DNA of 64,000 nt, from assembly GCF_040115645.1 (NCBI RefSeq), contig NC_089571.1:2666001-2730000 (forward strand). Reading direction: 5' to 3'. The DNA comes from Euwallacea fornicatus. Lineage: Eukaryota > Arthropoda > Insecta > Coleoptera > Curculionidae. Below the pieces are notes generated by a model, which ran no database searches, was not told the origin of the DNA, and saw only the letters and a list, made by a program, of their open reading frames with translations. The position numbers and the translations under genes are program-made. Below, piece after piece: positions 10,791-22,910 of the stretch (positions are counted from its first letter, which is position 1; each line of letters begins with the position of its first letter).

Positions 10791-13170
10791 TGTCGAAGGA
10801 GCTAGAACTTGATACCCTGCGACATTCAACAGTGTTTTACATCAGATCGTATTGAGAAATATTTTTTGTTCATAAATCGTTATGTTGGAAATCCCGAATG
10901 TAACTGTTTTCTTTTTTTAATTGAAGACTTGTTTGTCCTGTGAAATCAATTTCAGGAATAATAAAAGAACCTTTTCCGATTAAAATATAGTTTTTTCTCC
11001 AAAACTTTTTAATGTTGCCTCGTACTGACAAACTTTCTTGGGGATGATGTTGACGCTGCTAAATACAATCAATCCACGACAACACACGCTATATCATCTG
11101 TAGTAGTTTGCCCTGAAACAAATTTATCTCCTTGAAACCTAAGGAGAAAAATTAAAACTTTTCCACCCGTCTCATGTCCACTCGAAACAAAATAAACCGG
11201 AAAAGCAAAAAGAGATGGACAAGAAGGACGCTTTATTAGCAACAAGTGCTTCCAAAAGTAGATCGATATACTCTCCATCCCTATTTATCTCTTGTTCGAA
11301 GACTAAATGCATTATTTATAAAGGAATGACGTTGTTTAACCTTGTTTGGCGTCACTCAGTTCTCCCGAATTTGCCTATTCTCAGAGAGAGATTTTATTTT
11401 GATTTTCCTGGATATGATGAAGTGGGGTCAGGTAGGTGTCGGAAAAATATCCAGAGAATAGTTCCTTCTTTGGTTGAGAGCGTAGAGGGATGTATTTTAT
11501 TTTTTTAAGCTCTTCTTTCAGATTTTAACAATTCTTTCTTTATTAGATACACAAAACAATTAAATCCGCTCATGCATCAAAGTGACGATTTTTAATTAAA
11601 ATGTAAGTCCTTGGAAAAGCTGGAAAGCAACCTGCATTGCAAGACTGCTAAGGCAAACAAACAGACCTCAATGCAAATTTCCTGCTTTGCATTCGAGCCT
11701 TTGTTCTTTATAGTCAGCTTTAATGGCAGCAATTCACCCTTTTGATGCGAGAAAAAGAAATTTTGAATACTCTTTGCTTTTAGCCTTAAAACACACTTTC
11801 ACATTCATTTTAAAAGCACACATCGCACGCAAACTAATGTTGCAAATTAGCATTTTAATCGAGTTTGTTACTTGGTTTTGCCAATATACATCGAAATCCT
11901 GTCCAATACCTTTCTGCCCAGATTTTCCTTTTCCAGAAGGGAGCTTATGAGCTGGCTTGAGTGCAGGATATGTTGCCAGGGTAAATTAAATACATGGCAG
12001 ATATATAAGGATTGAAGGGGCTTTTAAGGCCGTTCGTGCTTGGGGCTATTTGTTTTCCTTCACATTGTCTTTTGAAGAAAGTTGTACCTAGATTCGTCTG
12101 GACAACCGACTTATAAAATTATCGTTTTTCGCTGTAAACTATCGAAGTTGTAACCGAGTTTTATGTTGTCTTTGAGAGAAGTGGTACTGAACAACTTCAC
12201 ATCATATAAATATTAGTAAATTACGTCGAATTTACGGTGGAAGTGGTATCAACAATATATTTTCTTATTTATATTTTGTTAACGGTATTTTTGTACTCGA
12301 AGATAACCCAATATCGACAAAAATGGAGATCCTGTATCCTGCACATTGAAAGTATTAGAATTTAACTTTAAAATTAATTCGTATAGGGTAACCACTTAGC
12401 TTAATAACCCAGTGAAGGTTCAAATTTGCTTCAATTATGCGGTTATATCACAACGGATACTAATACTTTAACTTAACGTAATGAAAATATTATTTAACTA
12501 GCATCCGTAAAAATGTTGAAAATAAAGAAAGAAGAATAATTTCCGACATTCTCCTTTCTTTCGTAAGCCCTCACAAAGAGGTTACTGGGACCGTTAAATT
12601 GTATCACTGTGTAATTTTGTTCAGAAACTGCCTGTAATCAGGAAGTTTCAGACCATAGATTTTCTCTTACAATGAACTCTGGAATAGCAAGAAAAAATGT
12701 TTGATAACAGAAGATTTTGGAACAGAATTATTTCCTTCTTATCATTATTAAATCACAGATATCGAGTTACTGCAAACGTTGAAAATAATAAGTACCCTGC
12801 GGAATTTTCTGTTGGAGCCAGAAAATGCCTGATAACAGAGACACTTTCTCACTCATAATTAACGATTTTAGAGCTAATTTATGAGTAAGATTGTTGAATT
12901 AAAATATACCTACTGAGAATAGTATTATGGACACCTATAGGGTGCTTCAGCAAAACCTAGACACTCCGAATCACTTGTTTATTATGAAAGTTATGATAAT
13001 TCGGTAGGATAGGTCGATTATGGTTCAAGGAGATTCAATTTAACGCGCATGATAGTTACTTATTTTGATCCCTCCTCCCTGCAGAGCCATACTCTTAAAA
13101 AACTTATATAAAAAATAGAGTGAACTGACACATCGTTTAAAGAATATTCATCAGCCTACATAACAATTAT
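10791..13170. other. PDE8 intron segment; no gene recognised
   Basis: Contains chance open frames at 11069-11278 (minus) and 11215-11508 and 11723-11950 (plus). None resembles a known protein or has credible splice partners. Near 12935-13080 a phrase 'CTATAGGGTGCTTCAGCAAAACC' resembles the tips of the interspersed repeats elsewhere in the window, so a degenerate repeat may start there. Confidence 0.45.
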
Positions 13171-13416
13171 TGTTAAGGGGTTCCTTCGACAAATGAAACC
13201 ACGAAAACGCCAATTTGGTTTACATAAAATGGACTTGTATTGTAAATGGACTGGGTATTTAACTTACACTTAAATCAAATAATGCAAGAGTTTTGGTCTA
13301 AGTAGGAAGAGGGAGAATGCTTAATTGGGTGGGTTACACGCTATGATTTCGATCACATCCCGACACCGACGCAGCTTCCACATGAAGAGAAGAAAAAAGA
13401 AAAGAGAAAAAATTAC
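13171..13416. repeat. Dispersed repeat H, copy 1
   Basis: Begins TGTTAAGG and shares a colinear match with 44374-44598. Shared landmarks in order: GAAACCACGAAAACG, CAATTTGGTTTACA, AAAATGGACT, GAGGGAGAATGCTTAATTGG, GGGTTACAC, CTATGATTT, GATCACA, GACAC, and a purine-rich end GAAGAAAAAA. Overall identity looks about 75-80 percent. The TGTTAAGG start would suit an LTR, but I see no matching second LTR, primer-binding site or coding part, so the class is unknown. Confidence 0.75.
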
Positions 13417-13421
13417 TTCGA

Positions 13422-13744
13422 TTATCCCTTAAGTACTAAACCCGAGGAATTCCAACCAGGGGCGCACCACCACCAAGAACTCTTACGGGCTATGTCTATG
13501 TCGGATCCTATAAATCGCGAGCATCTAGGGAATATCTGCACTAGTCGCTTTTCTGGGAATATTGCAGGCCCAACAAAGTGCCCATCATGGCAATAGTCCC
13601 CACCGAGAAAGCTTCCTTTGATCAGTAGCATATTCCCCAGCCAAAACATACCCTTAATTTTGGCCTGATGGGCCATGTGGTCTGGTACCCATATGGTATT
13701 TTCAGAATAAGTACCGCCGTACATGGGCGTAACTTAAGGGATAA
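13422..13744. mobile_element. GC-richer block bounded by a perfect 13-bp inverted repeat
   Basis: TTATCCCTTAAGT at 13422 and its exact complement ACTTAAGGGATAA ending at 13744 enclose about 323 bp. The inside is visibly richer in G and C than its surroundings and contains motifs such as GGCGCACCACC and TCGGATCC. On the minus strand it holds a 100-codon open frame (13422-13724). That frame has many W, G, H and C residues, for example WWWCAPGW, and I do not recognise it. It directly abuts dispersed repeat H. It may be a small non-autonomous element or an inserted fragment of a larger one. Confidence 0.5.
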
Positions 13745-15383
13745 AATACAAATACATAACAAAAACCAAAATTAACAACAACAAACAAAAAACCAATAAC
13801 TTAAATTGTTACATTATCGCGATTCATATTACTTTCACAATGGCCCCCTATGCCTCTCTATTTATTAATCAAGAATTGAAATGAAAGTTTAACATAGAAA
13901 TCTTTGACGTCTACAATTGCAAACAATATCATTTCCTATTATAAACTTTTTGCAATCACTAAATGTTCAAAATTGATTAGAATAACCTCTTGCGAATGTT
14001 TACCATAAACTTGAGAACAAATGTAATTCCTTTATTGTAAATAGAAATTCAAGAAAGATTTGAACTCTACTTATGATGACACAACTTAGAACATGGTTCA
14101 AGGTATACAAACGAAATTTGTAAATTCACTTTGAAAAATATCTAATTTATTCGCATATTGATTTTTCAACACGCATTTCATACATCCTGTTAATGCAAAT
14201 ATCGTTATCCGCACGGCATTACGAGGTACTGTTTTTTTCCAATTTATTATAATTCCCCCTTCTTTAAATTCTCTTAATTGCCTTTTAAATCTCTTTAAGA
14301 TTTGTAAGATTTTTACAAGATTCTTTTAGATTGTGTCATGTTAAATCACTTCCTCAGCATCCTCGGAGGTACCCGGAAGAATTCGTTTTCTTCGAGCTTC
14401 TTTAATGATATTTCTCTAAATTATTTGCAATTTTCACCAATAGGCATGTCTCTGGAAAATTCATCCCACAATTTTTCTTAACCCTTATAAAAAACTTGCG
14501 TATAGGAAATTGGGAGGATCGCAATATTAAAAACTGTCCTGAGTGTCCGATACATAACTTGCAATTCACTTCGCTTTAAATGGGAACCACAGAAAGTTTC
14601 CAATGCCCATAGGGGAGTTATGAAATTTGTCACTAATGCGCATTCTGAAGAGATTAGTAACCTAAGTTCTGAATTTTTAACATTTTAGTTAATTAATTAC
14701 AATTAAGGTGTTTAAGGTATAAAATAAAACTCGCAATAAAGGATTATTTATAGAGAAAAAGAAAAGACACACCACGTGGGAGATAATGGGAGAAAGGTAT
14801 ATGGTCCTATCCATTTTTTGCAGAAAAGCGTAATCAAGAGTCTATACATAGGAATATGTATATATATCGTAAATGGACAATTCGTGTATGCGTTTTTCAC
14901 AATACGTATTGGGAAAGCAGACACATAACATGAATAGGACATGCTCTGCTTGTTGTAGTTTTAAAATTGGTGCACGAATGCACGTTGTATTCGTGCATCA
15001 ATAATTTTTTTTTCGTTGCATTTATTATATTACCCTTGCTAATTGTACTAGTGGACGTTTCTCCGGTAATTTCCCAGTGATTGGATTAGTGTAACAATGA
15101 GATGCCAATATTGCATTGTTGAAATATGAAATTCAACAGACGAACTAATTTCTCCCGAAAATCGCAAAGTTTACAAATTTAGCACACACTGTGATCACAA
15201 AACAGAGTGAATTTAAATTTCGCGATAAAATCATGAAATTGTTTTTTTTAATAGGTTGGCAGCACCGATTGTGACATCTATGTAAATTGTCATGTTCATG
15301 TTTTAATTCAATTGCTGCAGAGTTGGACATGTTTTTGTAAACATACAAATATGAATTTTTGATTTTTACTATACCTGATTTCA
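13745..15383. other. PDE8 intron segment; nothing clear
   Basis: AT-rich intron. Small open frames at 14748-14942 and 15145-15459 (minus) look random. The left terminal region of the mariner relic that follows probably begins somewhere after 15000, but I could not identify its terminal inverted repeat. Confidence 0.4.
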
Positions 15384-16415
15384 TTGAGCAAGAAAGTTGC
15401 GTTAAACTGTGTTTGCGGAATGAATATTCTGCATCGGAACCATTGTGGACGTTACACAAGGCCTTTGGTTTGGCAAAAAAATGTTTACAAGTGGTACAAA
15501 GACTTTAAGGAAAAAAAGACAAGGAATTCAAGACGAACTTCAACATCTACCAATGAAAATCACGTCCGAGAAATCAGAAATTTGGCGCTCCAAAGTCGTC
15601 GATTGACAATCACAGACTTTGTTGATGCTACGGATATTTTAATTGGATAAATAATAAACCTCGACAACTTTAAAAGGTGTTTTGTGCATCAAACGCGTCA
15701 AATTTCAATTGATTTCCAAAACATTTAATTTTTTGGATAAAAAGCGTTGCATTAAAATCTGTCAAATAACAATTTCTGACTACCAGGACGTCACAAAATG
15801 TATCATTATGGAACACATTACTTGGATCTATGCATTCGATCCGACAAACATCCGAAACAACCGACCAATCGAGCAAATATCACGCAAAATTTAAAAGAAG
15901 ACAGAAAAAAACACATCAAAGTCGCCGAAAAATCAAGGTAACGTTGATAATTTTTTGCGATTATCGCAGTATTGTGCATTACGAATTTTTTCCGCCAAAG
16001 CAAACTGATAACAACCATTATTTTTTATCACTGTGCGTCATTTGCGTGAAGCTATTAGTCTCAAGAAGTCAGAATTACAAACAAACAATTCTTGGGTTTT
16101 ACTCCACAATAATGTACAGTACCACACTGCATTGGTTCTTTGAGAACGTTTTGCTAAAAACTTGACCTATGTTGCTTCACAACCACCGCATCCGCCTAAT
16201 TTAACACCGTTAGACTTTTGGATGTTCAACAAAATCAAAAGGCCGCTCCGGGGACAGTTTCGACTCGATTGAGGAGATAAAAGCAGAATCGAAAAAGGTA
16301 TTAAAGGCCATCCCAGTAAAAGGCTTCTCTGACTGTGTCGAGGGTTGAAAAAAACGAAGGCGTAAGTACATTGTGTTGGACGGGAAATCCTTTGAGGGCG
16401 ATAAAGTTTATTTGA
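15384..16415 (+). pseudogene. Mariner transposase relic (nearly full length)
   Basis: Frame-shifted plus-strand remains of a mariner transposase, in the expected order. There is WYKDFKE in the HTH region and a GRPSTSTNEN-like linker seen as TSTSTNENHVREIRNLALQ. The segment near 15815, in place of GDETWIYAYDP, reads EHITWIYAFDP, so the first catalytic Asp block is altered. Next is RKIKVTLIIFCDYRSIVHYEF near 15925-15990, with the second Asp in 'CDYR'. The HDNAPAHT region is degraded. Finally LTPLDFWMFNKIKRPLRG is near 16205-16252. The family protein is about 340-350 residues and the preserved span fits this. Several stops and shifts make it non-functional. Confidence 0.85.
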
Positions 16416-18829
16416 AATAATAAATAAAACATTTTCATTTTATAAATAAATTCACCTTATATTTTGATCAAAATAATATGTCAATGGCGCACGTTTCTTC
16501 ATCTTATACGATCAATTTGAATTGAGGCAAGGTGCAAAAGCGGGGACCTAACAATCAAAAATGATTAGGCAGACTTTAGAGGCTTTTGTAAAACGTAAAG
16601 AATTTCAAAAACCTCTAAATACTGTGTCCGTGATTTTCAGTTTTCTACGAGTATTCCATGATAATTTTATTTTTTTCTAAATTTAACAATATTTCCGACA
16701 TCAAAAGAATCTTGAAGATTAGGTTATGAAGTTTTAAGAACGGTGCATGCTCTATTACACATCCAATCTAACTGGTAAAAACAAAAATTGAAATTTTACT
16801 CCGTTATTGTATCACTGCGTTACCCGAAATAACGGCACAGAAACTATGATACGTTTAAAACCTATCCAATTTTTTAATTTTTCTTTTCTTCTGAATCATT
16901 AAAAAAATGATCCCGTGGATAAATAGTAAAAATCATGAAATTCCACCCCAAAATGTGATGGATATCTCCGATAAAGCAGTCGTTCCTCTTATATTTTGTG
17001 GCATTATACTTTGCATTGAAATGCAATTTTATTGCTATATTATAGAAAATATTCCTTACTCTTGGAAAATATATTGATTAACAAAAATACAAGGTTTACT
17101 GCCATAGTCACTTTGTATCAGCAAGAATGGTAAGACCACAGATTTATAAACTCTTAATTTGCTTTCATCGTTTCTGAAACTTCATTAACATAATAGCGAA
17201 ATAACACGTAACATTTGTTACTGTAAATCCAATGCTTACAGCTTGCAAATGCTCTAAGCTTAATGCTTCTAGACCCCATCCTTAATTAGTTCTAGAAGTT
17301 CCAACTTCAATTTCAGCATCCTGGTGGAATAACTCAACCTTGAGGAATCGTCACAGGAAGGCCGAACAAGTAAACAGAATAAAACTCCTGCGGGTAAGAT
17401 TTCTCTCCACATGTCTACCGCATGATAACACAATTTGTTTCGGCATAAAAGAACACAAAGTGAACAGGAGCAACGGAATTGCACGTGGGATTTCGTTCAG
17501 CAAATCGATCTTATTGCAAGAAAATACTCTTGTCACAGTTAAATTAAATAATTCCTTTGAGGATTCAATTGTCTTCCGTAAGTAACATATTTGTAGGTGT
17601 TTGCTTTCAACTGAAACTAAATAAGAAAAAAACAGACACCATTAGAACAAATTAGTTCAACAAAGAGAGTCGGATTTGCGACGAAATACTTATAGCGAAA
17701 TGTAATAATAATCTTTCAGTTCAGAGATAGAAATCCATGAGCATTTGTTTAAACTAAAGTAGAGCTAATTAGAGTCTTTGTTAAAGTTACTAAAGGGCTT
17801 TTGTTGCGGATAAGAATCTGTTGTCTTCCCGCTTTAATAAAATGAAAATGAGCTTCACGTTGTTTGTCTCTGAAGGGATTTTACCTTTCTGAGAATTATG
17901 TCCGATGCAATTCACTTTTCAACAAAAATGCGCGTTTTTATATTTCTGTCGTTTTGTTGAAAATTCAATTTAGAAGAACAAACACAGCTTTGGTTGATCA
18001 AACTTAGTTAGACCGCTGCTTGATGTTTGTCTTCCCACGAGTCTGACACAGTAACCAAGTTCGCTAAAAATCTAATTGAAACTGCATTTCCCCGGAAGAG
18101 TTAAAAAGAGAAAAAAAATTACTCTCTCCTTTATTTGCTGAAAGTTACTTCTCATTGTCAGTTTATCTCAGAAGTTGGGGTCTCTTTGATTCAAATTTAA
18201 TGAATTTCCTGAAGTTTACTAATCGACAAGAATCACCACATTAGTTGAGATTAGTCATTAACTGGTCAAAATGAATTATTATTGTTATTTGAATAAATTT
18301 ATTATTGAAGGTGAAAGGGCGCCTTGATTTATAGAGGTAAAAATTTGTAATATACGTCGTTTTCAATTAACTCGAAAATTTAAGAGAAATAAAAAATGAA
18401 ATCAAGCTTTGACATAACGCATTCATAATCCGTTACAAATTGAAGCCACCTGGTTGATGCAGTATTCGAATGAAATTAGATTTGTTGATCTTTTATCGAT
18501 TAGAGCATCGCATGGTATTTTCTACAAGTTGAAAAAGAAACGATTGTAGTCAAGCTTTGAAGCTGTAAGCCACAAAATCGCAAGTTAGCATAATTTCCTC
18601 AACACATCCAAATATTTCAATTAATAATAACACTAATGATAAATATTTGTGAAGAATAGGTAATTCTCCCTTTCTAACTATCCATCAGAGATTATTTATC
18701 TATTGTTAATTACGTTGTTACGACTGTAAGGTTCCATTTATTCTTCCAGTATTTGTTATTCATTACCCATTTGAAATATTGAAACTTGTCAATTCTTTTC
18801 AATGTTTTATGTGACACATTCCCTTTAAC
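16416..18829. other. PDE8 intron segment; nothing clear
   Basis: AT-rich intron with overlapping open frames on both strands near 17269-17585 that match no family I know. No inverted repeats or transposase blocks were recognised. Confidence 0.45.
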
Positions 18830-19080
18830 CGTTAAATTCTCCGGCACATGAATGGTACCTTTGGAAGTAAATTGATTGAGCGTATTTTATTAACTAGTCA
18901 TTCACCCGATCTAATACCTCTTGATTTTTATTTATGAAGTTATATGAAAAACATGATATACACCAGTGAAATACGTGTTGAAACAGTCATAAATGTGTAA
19001 CATTAGTTCTAATTAATTTCAGAAGAACTTCAATTTATGTATAAAAACATTTTTAGACTTTTTCGTTGTGTGTATTTCAA
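18830..19080 (+). pseudogene. Transposase C-terminal fragment (Tc1/mariner superfamily)
   Basis: The plus strand around 18900-18950 reads SPDLIPLDFYL followed by a stop and SYMKNMIYTSEIRVET. This corresponds to the conserved 'SPDLTPLDFFLWG..K..VY' end of the same transposase type found at 9600 and 41091. Further along, ISEELQFMYKN resembles the helix preceding the C-terminus. The upstream catalytic blocks are missing or unrecognisable, so this is a truncated, dead fragment. Confidence 0.55.
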
Positions 19081-21299
19081 TATTTTCTCTGTTTACGATA
19101 TTTATCTACTTGGGCCGAAATGTATGATGAGGTGAATAAGATTCCAAGCAGAAACCAACAGAAAACAATTTAAGATTAAACGATTGAACTTTTTCTATTT
19201 ATATTTACATTGTTTAGGCTGGTATTATTGACAATAAAACTGGATTTAACGTTGATTGTGAATTTTTCGGAAAGAATGTAGGATATAATTTACATTCCAT
19301 TACGTACATACAAGACTTTTATTTCAAAACGAATCGGCCCCTAAATATCTTGTGATTATATGGAAAGTTTGATTTGAGAAACAACAAGTCCATTGAGATA
19401 TGCAGGGGAAAGTTCCAAAAAGCTTTTTAGATAATTTTATCATTCACCCTCGTTCCTTCAGCTAACTCCACTTTAAAATATCAAATGGCTCTCCGCTTCG
19501 AGTGATATATGGATGCAAAAAGCATAAAATTCCCTGTGCTGTCCAAAAAGTAGGGCCACAAAATTTGAGATAAGTTGACGCGTTTACAAATTGCAAATAA
19601 AATTGTGTGCCAATGAAATGAATTATTTTTAATGCAATTTACTAGAATGATCAAATGTTTAAATTGTGCTCTTTTTTGTGAGGACAATAATAAAATCTAT
19701 TTTCAAATTCTTATCAAAATTAACAAAAAATTTCCTTGGAGATGATACACTCCCATAATATTCTAGGTTGGTGATCGTTAATATCGTATCGTAGATCCTA
19801 AATAGTTTTAAAGGAAAAGTCGACGGGTCTCAGACCTGGCGGCCTTGCTGGTCATTTTATAACACCTCATCTACCGATCTATGTATCCGGAAATCGATTA
19901 TTGGTGACGGTATATAGGGTAAGTCAAACGATGTATGTGATCTTCCCTCTGCATATGAGCTTCGTATTTTATTCCTATTTATCTTAAAGTATCCAAATCT
20001 AAAGGTAAATTGCTGAAAAAACCAAAATCAAAGATAAGACATAAAAATGAATATATACAAGGTATCTGTTATTCTTTTTCCGACTGACTGAACTTCCAAG
20101 ATTGGTTGAATTTGAAGAACATTACTGATTGTAAAACATATTTAGGAGACTTGTACATTGTCACATATCGAGTAACTAAAAAAAGAAGAACAGAAAGAAA
20201 ATTGATATATATTTCAATCTGCTTTACTTTGTAAGCTATTTTCCTAAATGTTTCAAAATCCACTTAACTTTGTGAAAATTTCCCGGATAAAAATTATTAT
20301 TATTATTATATATAACTATGTAACTTTAATCACAAAAGTATTATTGAACGCGTTTGAAAAAGACATTCTGCAGAGTAAAAAAATTTGTCGTTAATACAAA
20401 CAAAAATGACAGTATTCTAAATGAATATTTCCGTACGATCCTAAAGGGTAATTTCGATTATAAACGATATGAAAAGAAATAGCTACATACATACACATAC
20501 ACAAACATAGTAGATTCTCAAAACCTTCGTAATTGAGATATGCATGTATTGTGAGTCGGGATATAGTTTGAGAAAAATTAGGTGAATTCCTACTAGCCCT
20601 AAAGAAATACAATCTACTACTCACAAGAGAGTACACATATGACGTTTCAATGGGTTGTCATACGAATTAGTGATCAAATTCTGGAAGCTGCAAAAAAAAT
20701 TGAGATTGATTCAAATCTTTACACTCTTTTAGAAAATATTGACTTTCCGATTTTTCGTAGTGCTAATGGGTCGAAGCTCTGGTCACTTTGTTGAAAGGAT
20801 ATTCTCCATGGAAACGTTGAATTAAAGACACAGTGTTGGATAGTATCGAGCTTTGCCTAGAAATTATCTTTTATGTAAAAATGCCAGTACATTGATCTAA
20901 TGGTCCTTAAAAGGGTTTAACGGTTCCAGTTAACGTTATTTATAGTTTTATTGAAAGCCTACTGGTGGAAATGTAGCCACAAAGGAACTATTTCTTGTAG
21001 TTGCACCCTTCAACTATTGAGATGTCAGAAAGAAAAGCGTGGGCAGGAGGTTTTACACTGGATTGTGATATATTAGGCACCGGAAAAGGTAATTCAAGTT
21101 TTCGTTTCTAATTTTTATGAAAACATTTTTATTTTATATATTAATGTTATTCTATTATATTGAATAAATCATTTAATAGCTTATATTTTACGCTTGTTTT
21201 AACTATGTATTCGGTTTCTTCATAATTTATATTTAACCTATATATTTTTTAGTTTTAGAATTATATGCTCTAGTTTTATTATTTGTGTAACTTTACTCG
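19081..21299. other. PDE8 intron segment; short microsatellite only
   Basis: AT-rich intron. A short ATT microsatellite sits near 20296-20312. A short block at 19825-19920 is less AT-rich (GGTCTCAGACCTGGCGGCC) and could be the edge of a decayed element, but I could not assign it. No gene recognised. Confidence 0.4.
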
Positions 21300-22910
21300 A
21301 CGAATTCAAAAATCAGCTTAAAGCAGCAGACGTGGTATTCGCAATGCATTCGGAAAAGTTGTTTTTTGGCTTTAGTTTCGACGTTTTAAAAGTGGTAATG
21401 AGTGTACTGAAGATGGACAACATTAAGGTCATCGTGAAATATATTTTGACAATGATATCAAGCAATATTTGGTAGAAAAATCTCGTGCAACATGTTTTAG
21501 TAATGGAATAGGTACTCAATTGCCAATAATTAACCATTAAAAAAAATCATGCAATTAATTATATCAAAAAGTTAGACAAATTAATTCAACATAAATTAAG
21601 TGAAGATAACAAGATTATACGTTTGACAATTGCCAATTCTCTACTTGCACGCAACGCAAATGAGCCTTTTATTGATCGTATTGCTACATGCAACGAAAAA
21701 TAGGTTGGATATGATAATTCTTATCAGTTTAGACAATAAGTGGAAGTTAGTAAATTTGATGGAACTATAGTTAAGAAAAATCTTACACCAAGGATGATTT
21801 TGATGACTATGATAGACTGCTCTTGGAATTGCAGGGGGTGGCGAAATTTCAATGTTTTTACAGAGAATCTACGAAACAGTAACATATAAAGAAAACTTGA
21901 AAGACATTTTCAATCGTCTTTTGTTCTCGCGTTATAAACAAAAATTCAAATTTTGACGTTTTCGAAAAATCGTCATAATTTTTTATTTTCCTAGTTACAT
22001 AAAAATAACTTTTACATTATTAAAACACTTTTCTAAAGTAGATAACGATGATAAGGATACATTTTTAAGGTCCATAATTTTTAGAGTCATGTCATGAAGT
22101 TGTTTTTTTTTTAATATGAGTCGCCAACAACAAAAAAATGATTTACATTAAAAGAATACAAATTTATGTCATAAAACCATGGAGTTTAAAAATGTATATC
22201 TTTGTCACGGAAATCTAGTCAAAAAAGTATTTTAATAAAGTAACTGTTACTTATATGTAACTAGCTAAATAAAAAATTAGGAAAATTTTTCGAAAATCCC
22301 AGAAATAGAATTTTTTTTATGACGCAAAAACAAAAGACGAAAAATATTTTTGAAACCAGTATTGGATTTGTCTCAAAAAAAGACAGCAAGAATACCTTAT
22401 TCATTTTTTCCTATCTATTACTGTTATGTAGATTCTTTATAAAAACATGGAAATTTGTCCACCCCGTACATATTTACTATTTATCAAAAGGTCAAAGGAT
22501 CAATTCATCTGATTATTACTCACAAATCGATATACTTCATGAAAAATTCTTCAAAGGTAAGCTTCCTTTGTCAATAGCAAAAGGGTTCTGCTTCTTTATG
22601 ACTACGCAAGATCACATGTCGCATCAAAGATTCAAAGAAAATTTGAAAGTCTTAAATGGGAAATTCGACCTCATCCACTGTATAGTTCAGATATTTCTCC
22701 ATGCGATTTTGTTTTTATCTAATTTTTGATGTAATAAACGATTTAATTCCGAAGACAAGGTCAATTCGAGGTTGATCTTTTCTTCAGTTATCAAGAACTC
22801 AATTTTTTTCTCGAGAAATTAGTTTATTTGTAAAATGTTGGCAGAAAAATATTAATTCTAACGGTGACTTTTTTGTTGAAAAGTTATTTTAAAGAAAGTT
22901 ATATTATTTT
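21300..22910 (+). pseudogene. Mariner transposase relic interrupted by a foldback element
   Basis: Plus-strand mariner coding remains lie on both sides of an insertion. Left part: a WF..FRRFKSGNE-like block near 21350-21410, KKLDKLIQHKLSEDNK near 21568-21615, then RNANEPFIDRIATCNEK near 21650-21703, where family members have NEPFLDRIVTCDEK. Next is KKNLTPRMILMTM...WNCRG near 21775-21835. Right part: YYLSKGQRINSSDYY near 22475-22520, LHEKFFKGK, then KGFCFFMTTQDHMSHQRF in place of KG..FHHDNARPHTS. Terminal residues trail to about 22900. The catalytic Asp of the CDE block reads Asn, and the HDN block is corrupted. Colinearity resumes cleanly once 21834-22466 is removed. Confidence 0.85.
21834..22466. 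mobile_element. Foldback element F nested inside the mariner relic
   Basis: The left tip GGGGGTGGCGAAATTTC and the right tip (reverse complement) CGGGGTGGACAAATTTCC define the borders. The arms continue inward through TGTTTTTA, GAATCTAC, AACAGTAA, CGTCTTTTGTT, TTTTCGAAAAA, AATTTTTTATTT, CTAGTTACATA, a TTTTAATAAAGT-like segment and ACATTTTTAA. They reach about 22100 on the left and about 22160 on the right. Almost the whole 633 bp is therefore one imperfect hairpin. It interrupts a mariner gene exactly where the protein colinearity breaks, which confirms the borders independently. A plus-strand open frame starting at 22319 is a chimera of this element and the mariner and is not a gene. Confidence 0.8.

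Noticed and set aside
11215..11508. 97-codon frame on the plus strand overlapping a minus-strand frame
   Set aside because: No similarity recognised; composition looks like translated intron.
13171..13870. Complete LTR retrotransposon around repeat H
   Set aside because: Only a TGTTAAGG start was found; no second LTR, no primer-binding site, no gag or pol remains.
22319..22729. 136-codon plus-strand frame, the longest in the window
   Set aside because: Its first part is the right arm of a foldback element and its second part is degraded mariner transposase; it is a chance fusion, not a gene.
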